Source of the DNA: Pseudomonas sp. WS 5079
GTDB lineage: Bacteria; Pseudomonadota; Gammaproteobacteria; Pseudomonadales; Pseudomonadaceae
NCBI RefSeq assembly: GCF_012985465.1
Contig: NZ_JAAQWN010000001.1
Span: forward strand, 682,001 to 746,000
Length of the DNA stretch: 64,000 bases
Direction: 5' to 3'
The notes under the pieces were generated by a model, which saw only the letters and a program-made list of their open reading frames with translations, made no database searches and was not told the origin of the DNA. Numbering within the stretch: the stretch's first letter is position 1; each line of letters begins with the position of its first letter. Position numbers and translations under genes: made by a program. Positions 1 through 7,669 of the stretch are shown here, one piece after another.

Positions 1-491
1 CTGCCGGCATTCAAGGTCAGGCGATAGGGCTCATGGGCGGTGGCCTGTGGCGCCAGGTTGTCCAGTTGCAAGGGGCTGCTTGGCACCATGCCACCAAACC
101 CGACATCGCTGATGTAGCGCACACCCTCAAGGGTCACCAGGCTCAGGCGATGGGTGCGCGCGGTATGCGCATCAGGCGGCCCGCCGATCACCACCCGACC
201 GGTGATTCCTCGCGCCTCGAAGCCCAGCTCTTGCAACAAGGCCAGGAACATCTGGTTCAGTTCATAGCAATAACCCCCCCGCCCGTCGAACAGGACTTTT
301 TGCTCGATGCTGGCCAGGTCAAGGGGCACCGGCAGGTGTGACAGGACCGAGAGGTTCTCGAAGGCGAAGGTACTGACATGGCGCAATTGCAACTGCGCCA
401 GGGTCGCCAATGTGGGCGCGGGCGGGGTGTCATACCCCAGGCGTTGCAGGTACAGGCGGCTGTGGGTCAGGCTCGGTGAATCCTGGGACAT
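1..491 (-). CDS. Arylamine N-acetyltransferase (partial, C-terminus beyond window)
   Basis: This cytoplasmic enzyme family moves an acetyl group from acetyl-CoA to arylamines, hydrazines or arylhydroxylamines. The visible 163 or so residues hold the full catalytic triad of the family: Cys75 in the RGGYCYELN motif, His114 in THRLSLV and Asp129 in SDVGFGG. The ATG at 491 begins MSQDSPSLTHSR, and the protein aligns in register with the N-terminal helical domain of known NATs. The gene runs leftwards off the window, so roughly the last 100 residues are missing. It is transcribed away from the small gene at 652. The spacing of the triad residues is normal, so it is probably active. Family assignment is firm; the natural substrate cannot be told. 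Confidence 0.93.
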   Translation of the reverse strand, partial: MSQDSPSLTHSRLYLQRLGYDTPPAPTLATLAQLQLRHVSTFAFENLSVLSHLPVPLDLASIEQKVLFDGRGGYCYELNQMFLALLQELGFEARGITGRVVIGGPPDAHTARTHRLSLVTLEGVRYISDVGFGGMVPSSPLQLDNLAPQATAHEPYRLTLNAG

Positions 492-651
492 GGCGCGATC
501 CTTGGGCGCGGGGCGAAGGTTCCACTAATACCCGTAACCGTTGCTGCTGCCAATACTGATCTGTGGCAATGGGTCGTAGGGATGTGGCACAAACTTTCTG
601 AACCTTTCTGAACCTAATTGCATCAACTCCATATCAAAACAGGGAGGCAAT

Positions 652-894
652 ATGGGCACGGCAACGATCTACACCATCCACTACAGGCTGCACGGCGAAC
701 CCAAGTCCTTTGTGGTGCGGGCGGAGGTGATGAACAACGCCGAGGCATGGCATTGGGCCAGCTGTGATGCGGGAGTGGCCCATGTCGGGCGTATTGGCCG
801 TCCTGGCCATGAGCGCACCAAGAAGACTACCCGGCCATGGGCGGAGAAATACGGCATCACCGAGGTTACCTGGCTCGCGCCCAAGCATTTGTAG
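652..894 (+). CDS. Small conserved Pseudomonas protein (80 aa, DUF6555-like)
   Basis: An 80-residue soluble protein with no signal peptide or membrane segment. It starts MGTATIYTIHYRLHG at an ATG preceded by a good GGGAGG ribosome site. The middle carries the segment NNAEAWHWASCDAG, and the tail is basic and aromatic (KTTRPWAEKYGITEVTW). I recall similar short proteins being common in Pseudomonas under a DUF6555 heading, but no function is known and this could not be checked. It stands alone, with a single REP palindrome just downstream. Codon use is typical of the flanking genes, which supports it being real. Confidence 0.75.
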   Translation: MGTATIYTIHYRLHGEPKSFVVRAEVMNNAEAWHWASCDAGVAHVGRIGRPGHERTKKTTRPWAEKYGITEVTWLAPKHL

Positions 895-934
895 GGGATG
901 GTTTGTCGGCGATGGGCAATAGCCAAAGGGCCTC

Positions 935-958
935 ATCGCCGGCAAGCCGGCGCCTACA
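935..958. repeat. Single REP palindrome
   Basis: ATCGCCGGCAAGCCGGCG followed by CCTACA is a typical Pseudomonas REP core with a GCCGGC..GCCGGC stem. It lies between the convergent genes ending at 894 and 969, where it could also act as a weak transcription barrier. Confidence 0.75.
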
Positions 959-968
959 GTTGTGGGAG

Positions 969-1175
969 CTATTTGGGTTTCAGGTTGCCCAGGGGGTCAT
1001 AAGCCGGCTGCTTGCCGGCTTTGTGCTGCTTGTCCAGCGGGGCAATGGCCGGGCCGACGGGGTCAACCTGCGGGTCGGCCACGTCCGGGGAGTCTGGATC
1101 AAAACCCAGGTCGTGCTGGTCACTGGCGTGTTCCGAGGAATGCGGGCCAGCGGGCTTTTTCGATTGTTCAGTCAC
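969..1175 (-). CDS. Small hydrophilic protein of unknown function (68 aa)
   Basis: A short, charged, Pro- and Asp-rich protein with the tail KQPAYDPLGNLKPK. It has no membrane segment and is probably intrinsically disordered. The start is decided by the ribosome site. AAGGAG directly abuts the in-frame ATG at 1181, which is too close to serve it, but sits 6 bases from the in-frame GTG at 1175, so I place the start there (VTEQSKKPAGP...). Convergent with the 652 gene and divergent from the DUF3087 gene. I recall similar short proteins in other pseudomonads, but no function. Whether it is expressed is uncertain. Confidence 0.6.
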   Translation of the reverse strand: MTEQSKKPAGPHSSEHASDQHDLGFDPDSPDVADPQVDPVGPAIAPLDKQHKAGKQPAYDPLGNLKPK

Positions 1176-1325
1176 AGCCATCTCCTTCGCTTTGCTCACG
1201 ATGCACACATTTCTTAGAGAAAACCCCGACCGCCATCGTTCAACTTTCTCACGCCCGCCGACAAACCGTGAGAAGATGCCGCGCCGCGCAATACCCCTAC
1301 TTAGCTCATGGAGACTGCACCCCGC

Positions 1326-1847
1326 ATGTTTGAGATCAAACCTGTCGATCCGCAAACCTATCGCCAGCAGACCCGCCGCAGCACGTTGATCGTCGCGGTG
1401 ATCTTCATCGCCCTGGCCATGCTGTTGTCGAGCCTGGCGGTGATGTTGTTTGGCGAGCCTGGCGGCGACAACTTTCGCTTCAATGCCGGCGGTGTGGTGG
1501 CGGGTGTGGTGCTGACCATCGCCCTGGTACGTGGCCCGCTCTGGTCACAGGCTTGGCTCGCGCCGGCGATCTATGGCTGGCAGCTCAAGCGCAGCCTGAT
1601 GCGGGTGACCAATGTGATGCACAAGGTGACCGAGCGGGTACAGGCCAACGATCCGACGGCGATGAAGCTGCTGCGGTTCTATCACCTGGGGCTGACGCAA
1701 ATGCACGAGCTGGACGCCAATACCAGCGCCCAGGCACAACTGGTCGCCGAGGTCGAGAAACATAAGGCGCAGATGAAGGCGCTGGGGATCAAGGCCGAGC
1801 AAACACGCCTGGATCCAGCGTGGTTGAAGGCCTTGAAAGACAACTGA
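1326..1847 (+). CDS. DUF3087 family inner-membrane protein
   Basis: A 173-residue protein with two hydrophobic segments near the N-terminus (about residues 20-42 and 56-74), followed by a long charged, helical C-terminal half rich in Lys, Glu and Gln that probably faces the cytoplasm. The order (basic N-terminus, two TM helices, then the segment MRVTNVMHKVTERV and helical tail) matches my memory of the DUF3087 family in gamma-proteobacteria. I chose the ATG at 1326 because GGAG lies 12 bases upstream. The ATG at 1308 has no ribosome site. It stands alone and its tail is close to the convergent Dyp peroxidase gene. Function unknown. Confidence 0.8.
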   Translation: MFEIKPVDPQTYRQQTRRSTLIVAVIFIALAMLLSSLAVMLFGEPGGDNFRFNAGGVVAGVVLTIALVRGPLWSQAWLAPAIYGWQLKRSLMRVTNVMHKVTERVQANDPTAMKLLRFYHLGLTQMHELDANTSAQAQLVAEVEKHKAQMKALGIKAEQTRLDPAWLKALKDN

Positions 1848-1875
1848 TCGCTAGCCGCTCTCGGCGGCAAGCGGG

Positions 1876-2739
1876 TCAGGCGCAGATCGCGCTAAGGTCC
1901 AGGTGACCGTCCTTGAGTGGCGGGCACCAGTAGTAACCACCGGTCAACGGCGTGCTGATGCGGTACAGGCCGTCGACAATCCCGTCTTCCAGGCCGCTCA
2001 TGCGGCGCAACTGGGCTTCAAAGGCATCGAAGGAATGGCCGAATGCGAGGAACATCAACCCCGCCTGGCCGTTTTCGGCCCAGGGCATGGAGCGGCGCAC
2101 CACAAAGGCCTCGGGGGTAAAGCTCTCCTGGGCGGTGCGCTTGACGTGGGCCGACTCGGGGGCGTCGTCCAGCTCTTCGTTATCGCCATGGCGACGCCCG
2201 ATGATGTGGTCACGCTCCTCGGCCGGTAAGGCGGCGAACCCGTCCAGGTCATGTTGCCACTGCTGGATCGCGGCAAAGCTGGCGCCGCTGCCGGCGACGG
2301 CGGCTTCGATTGCCGCGTCGTCGTGGGGGTTTTCGGTGCCGTCTTCGTAGTCGGTCAGGTCAAAACCGGTCTTGTAGCGGAAACCTTCAGTCATCTGCAC
2401 CAGGCGAAACGCCGGCGCCAGGGCCTTTTCAAAGGCCCGGCTGCGCAACAGCAATTCACCACGGTCTTCACCATGCAGCCAGCACCACAGCGCCTGCTGG
2501 GTGGACGGGTTGTTGGCACCGGGCGCCGAAACGTGTGGGAAGCTGCGCAGCCCTTCGATGCGGGCGCCGAGTGCATTGACCAGCGGCTCACCCAACCCCA
2601 CCACCACTGCCGAGTCGGCCAACTGTACCAGCGCGTCGAGCGCAGCCGGCACCGCGTCGATGGACTCGATGGCAAAAAACAGATGGCGTGCCTGCAACGG
2701 CACCGGTGCGGCAAGAATGCCCGGCTGGTACTGACTCAT
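1876..2739 (-). CDS. Dyp-type heme peroxidase (YfeX-like)
   Basis: A 287-residue dye-decolorising peroxidase of the cytoplasmic YfeX/class B type, which uses heme and H2O2 to oxidise dyes and porphyrinogens. The family signature is seen as TDYEDGTENP, giving the distal Asp of the GxxDG motif. The proximal heme-ligand His is in SAHVKRTAQES, and a distal Arg can be taken from the VVRRSMPW segment. No Tat or Sec signal is present, as expected for this class. The start at 2739 (MSQYQPGILA) has GAAGGAG six bases upstream; the longer frame reaching 2778 lacks one. It is divergent from the aldehyde dehydrogenase gene. No encapsulin gene is adjacent, unlike in some Dyp loci. Confidence 0.92.
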   Translation of the reverse strand: MSQYQPGILAAPVPLQARHLFFAIESIDAVPAALDALVQLADSAVVVGLGEPLVNALGARIEGLRSFPHVSAPGANNPSTQQALWCWLHGEDRGELLLRSRAFEKALAPAFRLVQMTEGFRYKTGFDLTDYEDGTENPHDDAAIEAAVAGSGASFAAIQQWQHDLDGFAALPAEERDHIIGRRHGDNEELDDAPESAHVKRTAQESFTPEAFVVRRSMPWAENGQAGLMFLAFGHSFDAFEAQLRRMSGLEDGIVDGLYRISTPLTGGYYWCPPLKDGHLDLSAICA

Positions 2740-2879
2740 ATGAACTCCTTCAAGAAAGCCGCGTAGTTTACCCGGCACAGCCCCACTGTGCGTAGGGAAA
2801 TACGTGTAAGCCTTGCAACAGAGCCCTCGGATGGAGGAATCTCTGACTCAAGCTGTGCAACCACTCCAGGGGTAGCGAC

Positions 2880-4505
2880 ATGACCACCAATCACCTGCTT
2901 GCCAATCTGTTTCCCACCGCCAATGACATTCCCGAGCAATTTCGCCTCGCCGCCCCCATCGAACAGCGCGACTACCTGGTCGACGGCCAGTTGCGCATCT
3001 GGAACGGTCCCTTGGCCCAGGTGCGCAGCCCGGTCCAGTTGGCAGGCGCTGAAGGCGACACGCCAGTGATTATCGGCAGCACGCCCTTGCTGGACGCCGA
3101 AACCGCCCTGCTCGCCCTCGACGCAGCAGTGCGGGCCTATGATCGTGGCCAGGGTCAATGGCCTACGATGCGGGTGGTCGAGCGTATCCAGCATGTCGAG
3201 GCGTTTTTGCGGCGCATGCGCGAACAGCGCGATGCCGTAGTGAAACTACTGATGTGGGAAATCGGCAAGAACCTCAAGGATTCACAGAAAGAGTTCGACC
3301 GCACCTGTGACTACATCACCGACACCATCAACGCCCTCAAGGAGCTGGACCGCCGCTCCAGCCGCTTCGAGCTGGAACAGGACACCCTGGGGCAGATCCG
3401 CCGCGTGCCCATGGGCGTGGCGCTGTGCATGGGCCCTTACAACTACCCGCTCAATGAAACCTTCACCACGCTGATCCCGGCACTGATCATGGGCAACACC
3501 GTGGTGTTCAAGCCGGCCAAGCTCGGCGTGCTGTTGATCCGCCCGTTACTGGAAGCGTTCCGCGACAGCTTCCCGGCCGGGGTCATCAATGTGATCTATG
3601 GCAGCGGGCGGGAAACCGTCAGTGCGCTGATGGCCAGCGGCAAGGTGGATATCTTTGCGTTTATCGGCACCAACAAGGCGGCCAGTGATTTGAAGAAGCT
3701 GCACCCGCGCCCCCATCGCCTGCGTGCAGCCCTGGGGTTGGATGCGAAAAACCCCGGCATCGTGCTGCCAGAGGTCGACCTGGATAACGCGGTCAACGAA
3801 GCGCTCACCGGTTCGCTGTCTTTCAACGGCCAGCGCTGCACCGCATTGAAAATCCTGTTTGTGCATGAGTCAGTGGTCGAGCGCTTCATCGAGAAATTCA
3901 ACCAGAAACTCGCCACCCTCAAGCCGGGCATGCCATGGGAGGACGGCGTCTCACTGACGCCGCTGCCGGAAGTGGGCAAGGTGGATTACCTCAACGGCCT
4001 GGTGGCCGATGCCGTGCAACACGGGGCCAGGGTGGTGAACGCCAACGGCGGTGCCAGCCGTGGCTCGTTCTTCTACCCGGCGGTGCTGTACCCGGTGAAC
4101 CCGCAGATGCGCGTGTATCACGAGGAGCAGTTCGGCCCGGTGGTACCGATCGTGCCCTACCGCGACCTGAACACGGTGATCGACTACGTCCTGGAATCGG
4201 ATTTCGGCCAACAGCTGAGTATCTTCGGCACCGACCCGGCACACGTCGGGCGCCTGGTGGACACCTTCGCCAACCAGGTGGGCCGGATCAATATCAACGC
4301 CCAATGCCAGCGCGGCCCCGACACGTTCCCGTTCAATGGCCGCAAGAACTCGGCCGAGGGCACGCTGTCGGTGCATGACGCCCTGCGGGTGTTCTCGATT
4401 CGCACCCTGGTGGCAACCAAGTTCCAGGACAACAACAAAGCACTGATCAGCGATATCATTCGCGACCGGGCGTCGAGTTTCTTGACCACCGACTATATTT
4501 TCTAA
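2880..4505 (+). CDS. GapN-like NADP-dependent aldehyde dehydrogenase, atypical active site
   Basis: A 541-residue aldehyde dehydrogenase superfamily member of the non-phosphorylating glyceraldehyde-3-phosphate dehydrogenase type, which would make 3-phosphoglycerate and NADPH in the cytoplasm. Visible motifs are GPYNYPLNET with the oxyanion Asn, KPAKLGVLL in the cofactor fold, FNGQRCTALK with the catalytic Cys, and EEQFGPVVP with the cofactor-binding Glu. Where most ALDHs have LELGGK with the general-base Glu, this protein has LGLDAKNP, so the Glu is replaced by Gly. I believe this variant recurs in a subgroup of these enzymes, but the mechanism would differ. A ribosome site (AGGGG) precedes the ATG. 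The GapN name is less sure than the fold. Confidence 0.85.
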   Translation: MTTNHLLANLFPTANDIPEQFRLAAPIEQRDYLVDGQLRIWNGPLAQVRSPVQLAGAEGDTPVIIGSTPLLDAETALLALDAAVRAYDRGQGQWPTMRVVERIQHVEAFLRRMREQRDAVVKLLMWEIGKNLKDSQKEFDRTCDYITDTINALKELDRRSSRFELEQDTLGQIRRVPMGVALCMGPYNYPLNETFTTLIPALIMGNTVVFKPAKLGVLLIRPLLEAFRDSFPAGVINVIYGSGRETVSALMASGKVDIFAFIGTNKAASDLKKLHPRPHRLRAALGLDAKNPGIVLPEVDLDNAVNEALTGSLSFNGQRCTALKILFVHESVVERFIEKFNQKLATLKPGMPWEDGVSLTPLPEVGKVDYLNGLVADAVQHGARVVNANGGASRGSFFYPAVLYPVNPQMRVYHEEQFGPVVPIVPYRDLNTVIDYVLESDFGQQLSIFGTDPAHVGRLVDTFANQVGRININAQCQRGPDTFPFNGRKNSAEGTLSVHDALRVFSIRTLVATKFQDNNKALISDIIRDRASSFLTTDYIF

Positions 4506-4515
4506 ACTGCTCCCA

Positions 4516-4602
4516 TGTCGGAGCGGGCTTGCCCGCGATGCAGGCGCCTCGGTGTATCAGTTGCTCCGGGGTGATGCTATCGCAGGCAAGCCAGCTCCCA
4601 CA
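4516..4602. repeat. Inverted pair of REP elements (BIME)
   Basis: GGAGCGGGCTTGCCCGCGAT at 4520-4539 faces ATCGCAGGCAAGCCAGCTCC ending near 4598. The two are head-to-head copies separated by about 40 bases, filling the gap between the aldehyde dehydrogenase and FUSC genes. The pair can form a large hairpin and may separate their transcripts. Confidence 0.85.
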
Positions 4603-4644
4603 TTGGACCGCATAACATCTAAAGATGAGGCCTGCTTAAGCCCG

Positions 4645-5709
4645 ATGAATCTGCCGCCCTTCGCCCGCCGCCTGTTGCGGCCCCTGCTCGACCCATATCG
4701 CCGCTATCGCCATGCCAAACTGATCCACGCCGTACGGGTTTCCATCGGCCTGCTTGCGACCATCCTGCTGACCACCGGCATCAACCTGCCCCATGGTGAA
4801 TGGGCCTCGGTGACCATGCTGGTGGTGATTGGCGGCTTGCAGCACCACGGCAATATCGGCAAGAAAGCCGTGGAACGGGCCTACGGCACGCTGATCGGTG
4901 CCAGTGTGGGCCTGTTGCTGGTAGCGCAACAGGCGTACTTCGGCCAGCCATTGTTGACGTACCTGTTGATGTCGGTGGTGTGTGGCTTCTTTTCCTATCA
5001 CGCCATCGGCAAGGGTGGGTACACCGCGTTGCTATCGGGGATCACGGTATTTATCGTCGCCGGCCACGGGGATAACCCGCTGTCCGATGGCCTGTGGCGT
5101 ACGGTCGACATTTTGATCGGCATTGCCCTGGCCCTGGCGTTTTCCTTCGCCCTGCCGCTGTATGCGGTGTATTCCTGGCGCTACAACCTGGCCAGCGCCC
5201 TGCGCGATTGCGCCGCGATCTACAGCCGGATCATCAGTGGCCAATCGGTTACCGATGATGAGCATCTCAAGCTGCTCAATCGTTTGAATGCGGCAATGTT
5301 GCAACTGCGTTCGCTGATGCCCTCGGTGTCCAAGGAGGTGCGGATTTCCATGACCGAGCTGGATGCGATCCAACGCCACCTGCGGATGTGCATCAGCACC
5401 CTGGAAATCCTTGGCAATACGCGCCCCGATCCACGGGATGAACAGGCGATGGCGCGCTTGCAGCTGGCACTCAAGGCCGAGCATCGGCAGATTCGCGTGC
5501 AGTTGATCGGGATGGCGCGGGCCCTGCAATCGGGAGCCACGCAACGCTTGGAACGAACCAACCTTGCTGCGCCTGATCCTCAAGCCCCCCTGGAGGCTCC
5601 AGTGCACAGCGCGTTGGATGGCTATCGGCTATTGACCGCGCAACTGGCGGCAAATGTCGACGCGATGCACGCCCGGTTGGCGAAAAGCGCCAAGGCGTGG
5701 AAGATCTGA
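4645..5709 (+). CDS. FUSC family inner-membrane protein (YccS/AaeB-like)
   Basis: A 354-residue membrane protein of the fusaric-acid-resistance/aromatic-acid-exporter superfamily. The N-terminal half carries about six hydrophobic helices in the FUSC pattern, including LIHAVRVSIGLLATILLTTG, the conserved WASVTMLVV and AYGTLIGASVGLLL, then HAIGKGGYTALL. The C-terminal half is soluble and helical. It is about half the length of full AaeB or YccS proteins, as is common for single-module FUSC proteins. The ATG at 4645 starts MNLPPFARRLLRPLL; the open frame extends upstream through REP sequence, which is unlikely to be coding. It is followed by a terminator hairpin at 5810. The substrate is unknown. 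Confidence 0.87.
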   Translation: MNLPPFARRLLRPLLDPYRRYRHAKLIHAVRVSIGLLATILLTTGINLPHGEWASVTMLVVIGGLQHHGNIGKKAVERAYGTLIGASVGLLLVAQQAYFGQPLLTYLLMSVVCGFFSYHAIGKGGYTALLSGITVFIVAGHGDNPLSDGLWRTVDILIGIALALAFSFALPLYAVYSWRYNLASALRDCAAIYSRIISGQSVTDDEHLKLLNRLNAAMLQLRSLMPSVSKEVRISMTELDAIQRHLRMCISTLEILGNTRPDPRDEQAMARLQLALKAEHRQIRVQLIGMARALQSGATQRLERTNLAAPDPQAPLEAPVHSALDGYRLLTAQLAANVDAMHARLAKSAKAWKI

Positions 5710-5809
5710 AAAAACGTTGTGAATTAATATTGGATCCACATTTTTTTCACGTTTTATTCACATCCGCAGACGTACTGTGAAGCCTCATCCGTTACAAACG
5801 TTGCATATC

Positions 5810-5838
5810 AAGCCCGCCGCCCCAGCGGGCTTTTTTTT
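5810..5838 (+). terminator. Rho-independent terminator downstream of FUSC gene
   Basis: AAGCCCGC, a 7-base loop, GCGGGCTT, then an unbroken T run. The T run is on the + strand, so it ends the FUSC transcript. It lies 100 bases after the stop codon and just before the 3' end of the convergent TetR gene. Confidence 0.9.
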
Positions 5839-5851
5839 GCGCGCCATTTGA

Positions 5852-6607
5852 TCAGCGCGCGACTTTGCCCGTTGCCGGCAGCGCGGACTGGCCACGAATC
5901 GCCCGCTGGGTATCAAGCACCCGCGCCAGCGCCGTTTCGGCTTCCGGGCTTTGCTGCGGTACACGAATGGCCGCCGAGACCAGCGTGATCAGCTTGGCCA
6001 TCACCTCCGCATCCGTAGCCGGGCGCCCCAGGCTCATGGAGTTCATCAGCAGGCGCAGTTCGGTGCCGGCCATCACCCCGGAAATCGCCTTCAAGGCAAA
6101 TTGCAGGCGCACCCCCAGTTCATTGCGCGGCAGGTCGGGCAGCGCCAGGGCGAAGGCTTCAAAGAAGCGCTGGAACACCGGCTGGTAGTGGACCTTGAGG
6201 TATTCCTGGATAAACGGCGATGTATCGCTATAGACCCGGCCAAGGAAGCGGATGAAAGAGCGCCCTTCGCCGCTGGCCGGATCACTGCGCTCCAGGCCCA
6301 TGGCCGGGGCGAACAGCACGCCGAGCAAGGTATCGCAATCGAGCGGGCCGTCAGACTCTGCCTCGCAGCGGGCAAGCAATTCCAGGCGCTGCTCGTTGAG
6401 CGGCTCCAGGCGTTGCATGAGTAATGTTTTCATCAGGGAGTCCTTGTCCCCGAAATGATAATTTACCGCGGCGAGGTTGACCTGAGCCTTCTCAGTGATT
6501 TGCCGCAATAACACGGCGTCGTAGCCGTATTTGATGAAGAGAGCCTCTGTCGCATCCAGCAGTCGAGTCTTGGTTACATTTGGAGCGCTGAGTTTCTTCG
6601 CGACCAT
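5852..6607 (-). CDS. TetR/AcrR family transcriptional regulator
   Basis: A 251-residue repressor-type protein. The N-terminal helix-turn-helix spans about residues 12-60 with the segments TRLLDATEALFIKYG, LLRQITEKAQV and NLAAVNYHFGDKDSL, the last being the conserved TetR recognition helix. The C-terminal ligand-binding domain is all-helical and resembles the longer PsrA/CerR-type effector domains. It is divergent from the ABC efflux operon starting at 6962 with a 354-base shared gap, so it most likely controls that pump and itself. The effector is unknown, but the pump lies directly beside an AT-rich biosynthetic cassette whose product is a candidate ligand (inference). Confidence 0.92.
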   Translation of the reverse strand: MVAKKLSAPNVTKTRLLDATEALFIKYGYDAVLLRQITEKAQVNLAAVNYHFGDKDSLMKTLLMQRLEPLNEQRLELLARCEAESDGPLDCDTLLGVLFAPAMGLERSDPASGEGRSFIRFLGRVYSDTSPFIQEYLKVHYQPVFQRFFEAFALALPDLPRNELGVRLQFALKAISGVMAGTELRLLMNSMSLGRPATDAEVMAKLITLVSAAIRVPQQSPEAETALARVLDTQRAIRGQSALPATGKVAR

Positions 6608-6961
6608 ATAAGTTCCACGGGGGAAATATGTTTTAAAAAAAAATTTGATTTTTTATACCGGGGCGGGTGCTCGAAAGCAAGTAGTGACACTGCACCATAC
6701 TATCCAAACGCACTGATGGTTACCCTCGCAACGGTTTGCCAAGGGTTGGCCCGGGCGTTTTCAAGCCACCGGTATCGGCTCTAGCAGCAGAAAAACCGCT
6801 CTATCTCTGTGGCTGGCGAAGCCGCTGGATCACGGTTACTATTCAAACAATATTTTTAAAACAAGAATAAAAACCAGCTGTTGGCAGCCGCCACGCAGGC
6901 CCTGAAGATGTTACAAAAATTTTCAGGAGCAGGTCGGATTGCCGCAGCGCAAGGCGTAGTC
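6608..6961. promoter_or_regulatory. Divergent promoter region between TetR gene and ABC efflux operon
   Basis: This 354-base gap holds no convincing gene. It is much AT-richer than its flanks, with an A/T-rich run near 6627-6657 close to the tetR start and another (ATTCAAACAATATTTTTAAA) at 6841-6860 before the ABC operon. These are plausible promoter positions for the two transcription directions. I did not find an unambiguous TetR palindrome by eye. Confidence 0.55.
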
Positions 6962-7669
6962 ATGATGACAGATACCCCAACGCTCCCAGGCTTTATTTCC
7001 CTGCAAGGCATCGGTAAAAGCTATCAATTGGCCGGACAGCACCTGGCCATTCTCAATGATGTCAGCCTGTCCATCGCCCGTGGAGACAGCTGCGGCATCC
7101 TCGGCGCTTCGGGCTCCGGCAAAAGCACTCTGCTCAATATCCTCGGCCTGCTGGACCTGCCCGACTGCGGCGCCTATCGCTTCGCCGACCATGACATTTT
7201 CCACGCAACGCCAGATCAACTGGCCGCGATCCGCAACCAACAGATCGGCTTTGTGTTCCAGAGCTTCAACCTGCTGCCGCGCCTCAGCGCCCTGGATAAC
7301 GTCGCCCTGCCCCTGGCCTATCGCGGTGTGTCGCGCCAGGAATCGGTGGCGCGGGCCCTCCATATGCTTGAGCAGGTAGGCCTGGCCGAACGGGCCCACC
7401 ACCGCCCCGCCGACCTGTCCGGCGGCCAGCGCCAGCGGGTGGCCATTGCCCGGGCGCTGGTGGGCGCACCGGCGGTGATTCTGGCTGACGAACCCACCGG
7501 CAACCTCGACAGCCACACCGCCCAGGACATCATGGACCTGCTGCTGGCCCTGAACCGCGAGCAGGGTGTCACCTTGATCATCGTCACCCACGACGCGCAT
7601 ATCGCCGCACGCCTGAGGCGCCAGATCCTGGTGCGCAACGGCGTGGTCCATGAGGCTGAATGCGTATGA
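6962..7669 (+). CDS. ABC transporter ATP-binding protein (MacB/LolD-type)
   Basis: A 235-residue nucleotide-binding subunit that powers the export complex encoded by the next three genes. Walker A is GASGSGKST, the Q-loop is FVFQSFNLLP, the signature is LSGGQRQRVAIARAL, Walker B is VILADEPTGNLD and the H-loop is IVTHD. This is the MacB/LolD/FtsE class, which drives mechanotransmission rather than classical transport. Two adjacent ATGs (6962, 6965) follow an AAGG at 6951; I use 6962. An upstream in-frame extension begins at TTG 6881 and looks non-coding. The stop overlaps the permease start in ATGA, so the genes are translationally coupled. Confidence 0.94.
   Translation: MMTDTPTLPGFISLQGIGKSYQLAGQHLAILNDVSLSIARGDSCGILGASGSGKSTLLNILGLLDLPDCGAYRFADHDIFHATPDQLAAIRNQQIGFVFQSFNLLPRLSALDNVALPLAYRGVSRQESVARALHMLEQVGLAERAHHRPADLSGGQRQRVAIARALVGAPAVILADEPTGNLDSHTAQDIMDLLLALNREQGVTLIIVTHDAHIAARLRRQILVRNGVVHEAECV

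Noticed and set aside
6608..6961. PsrA-type operator (CAAAC...GTTTG) for the TetR-family protein
   Set aside because: A CCAAAC and a GGTTTG occur near 6705-6740, but they are far too widely spaced for a TetR dimer site.
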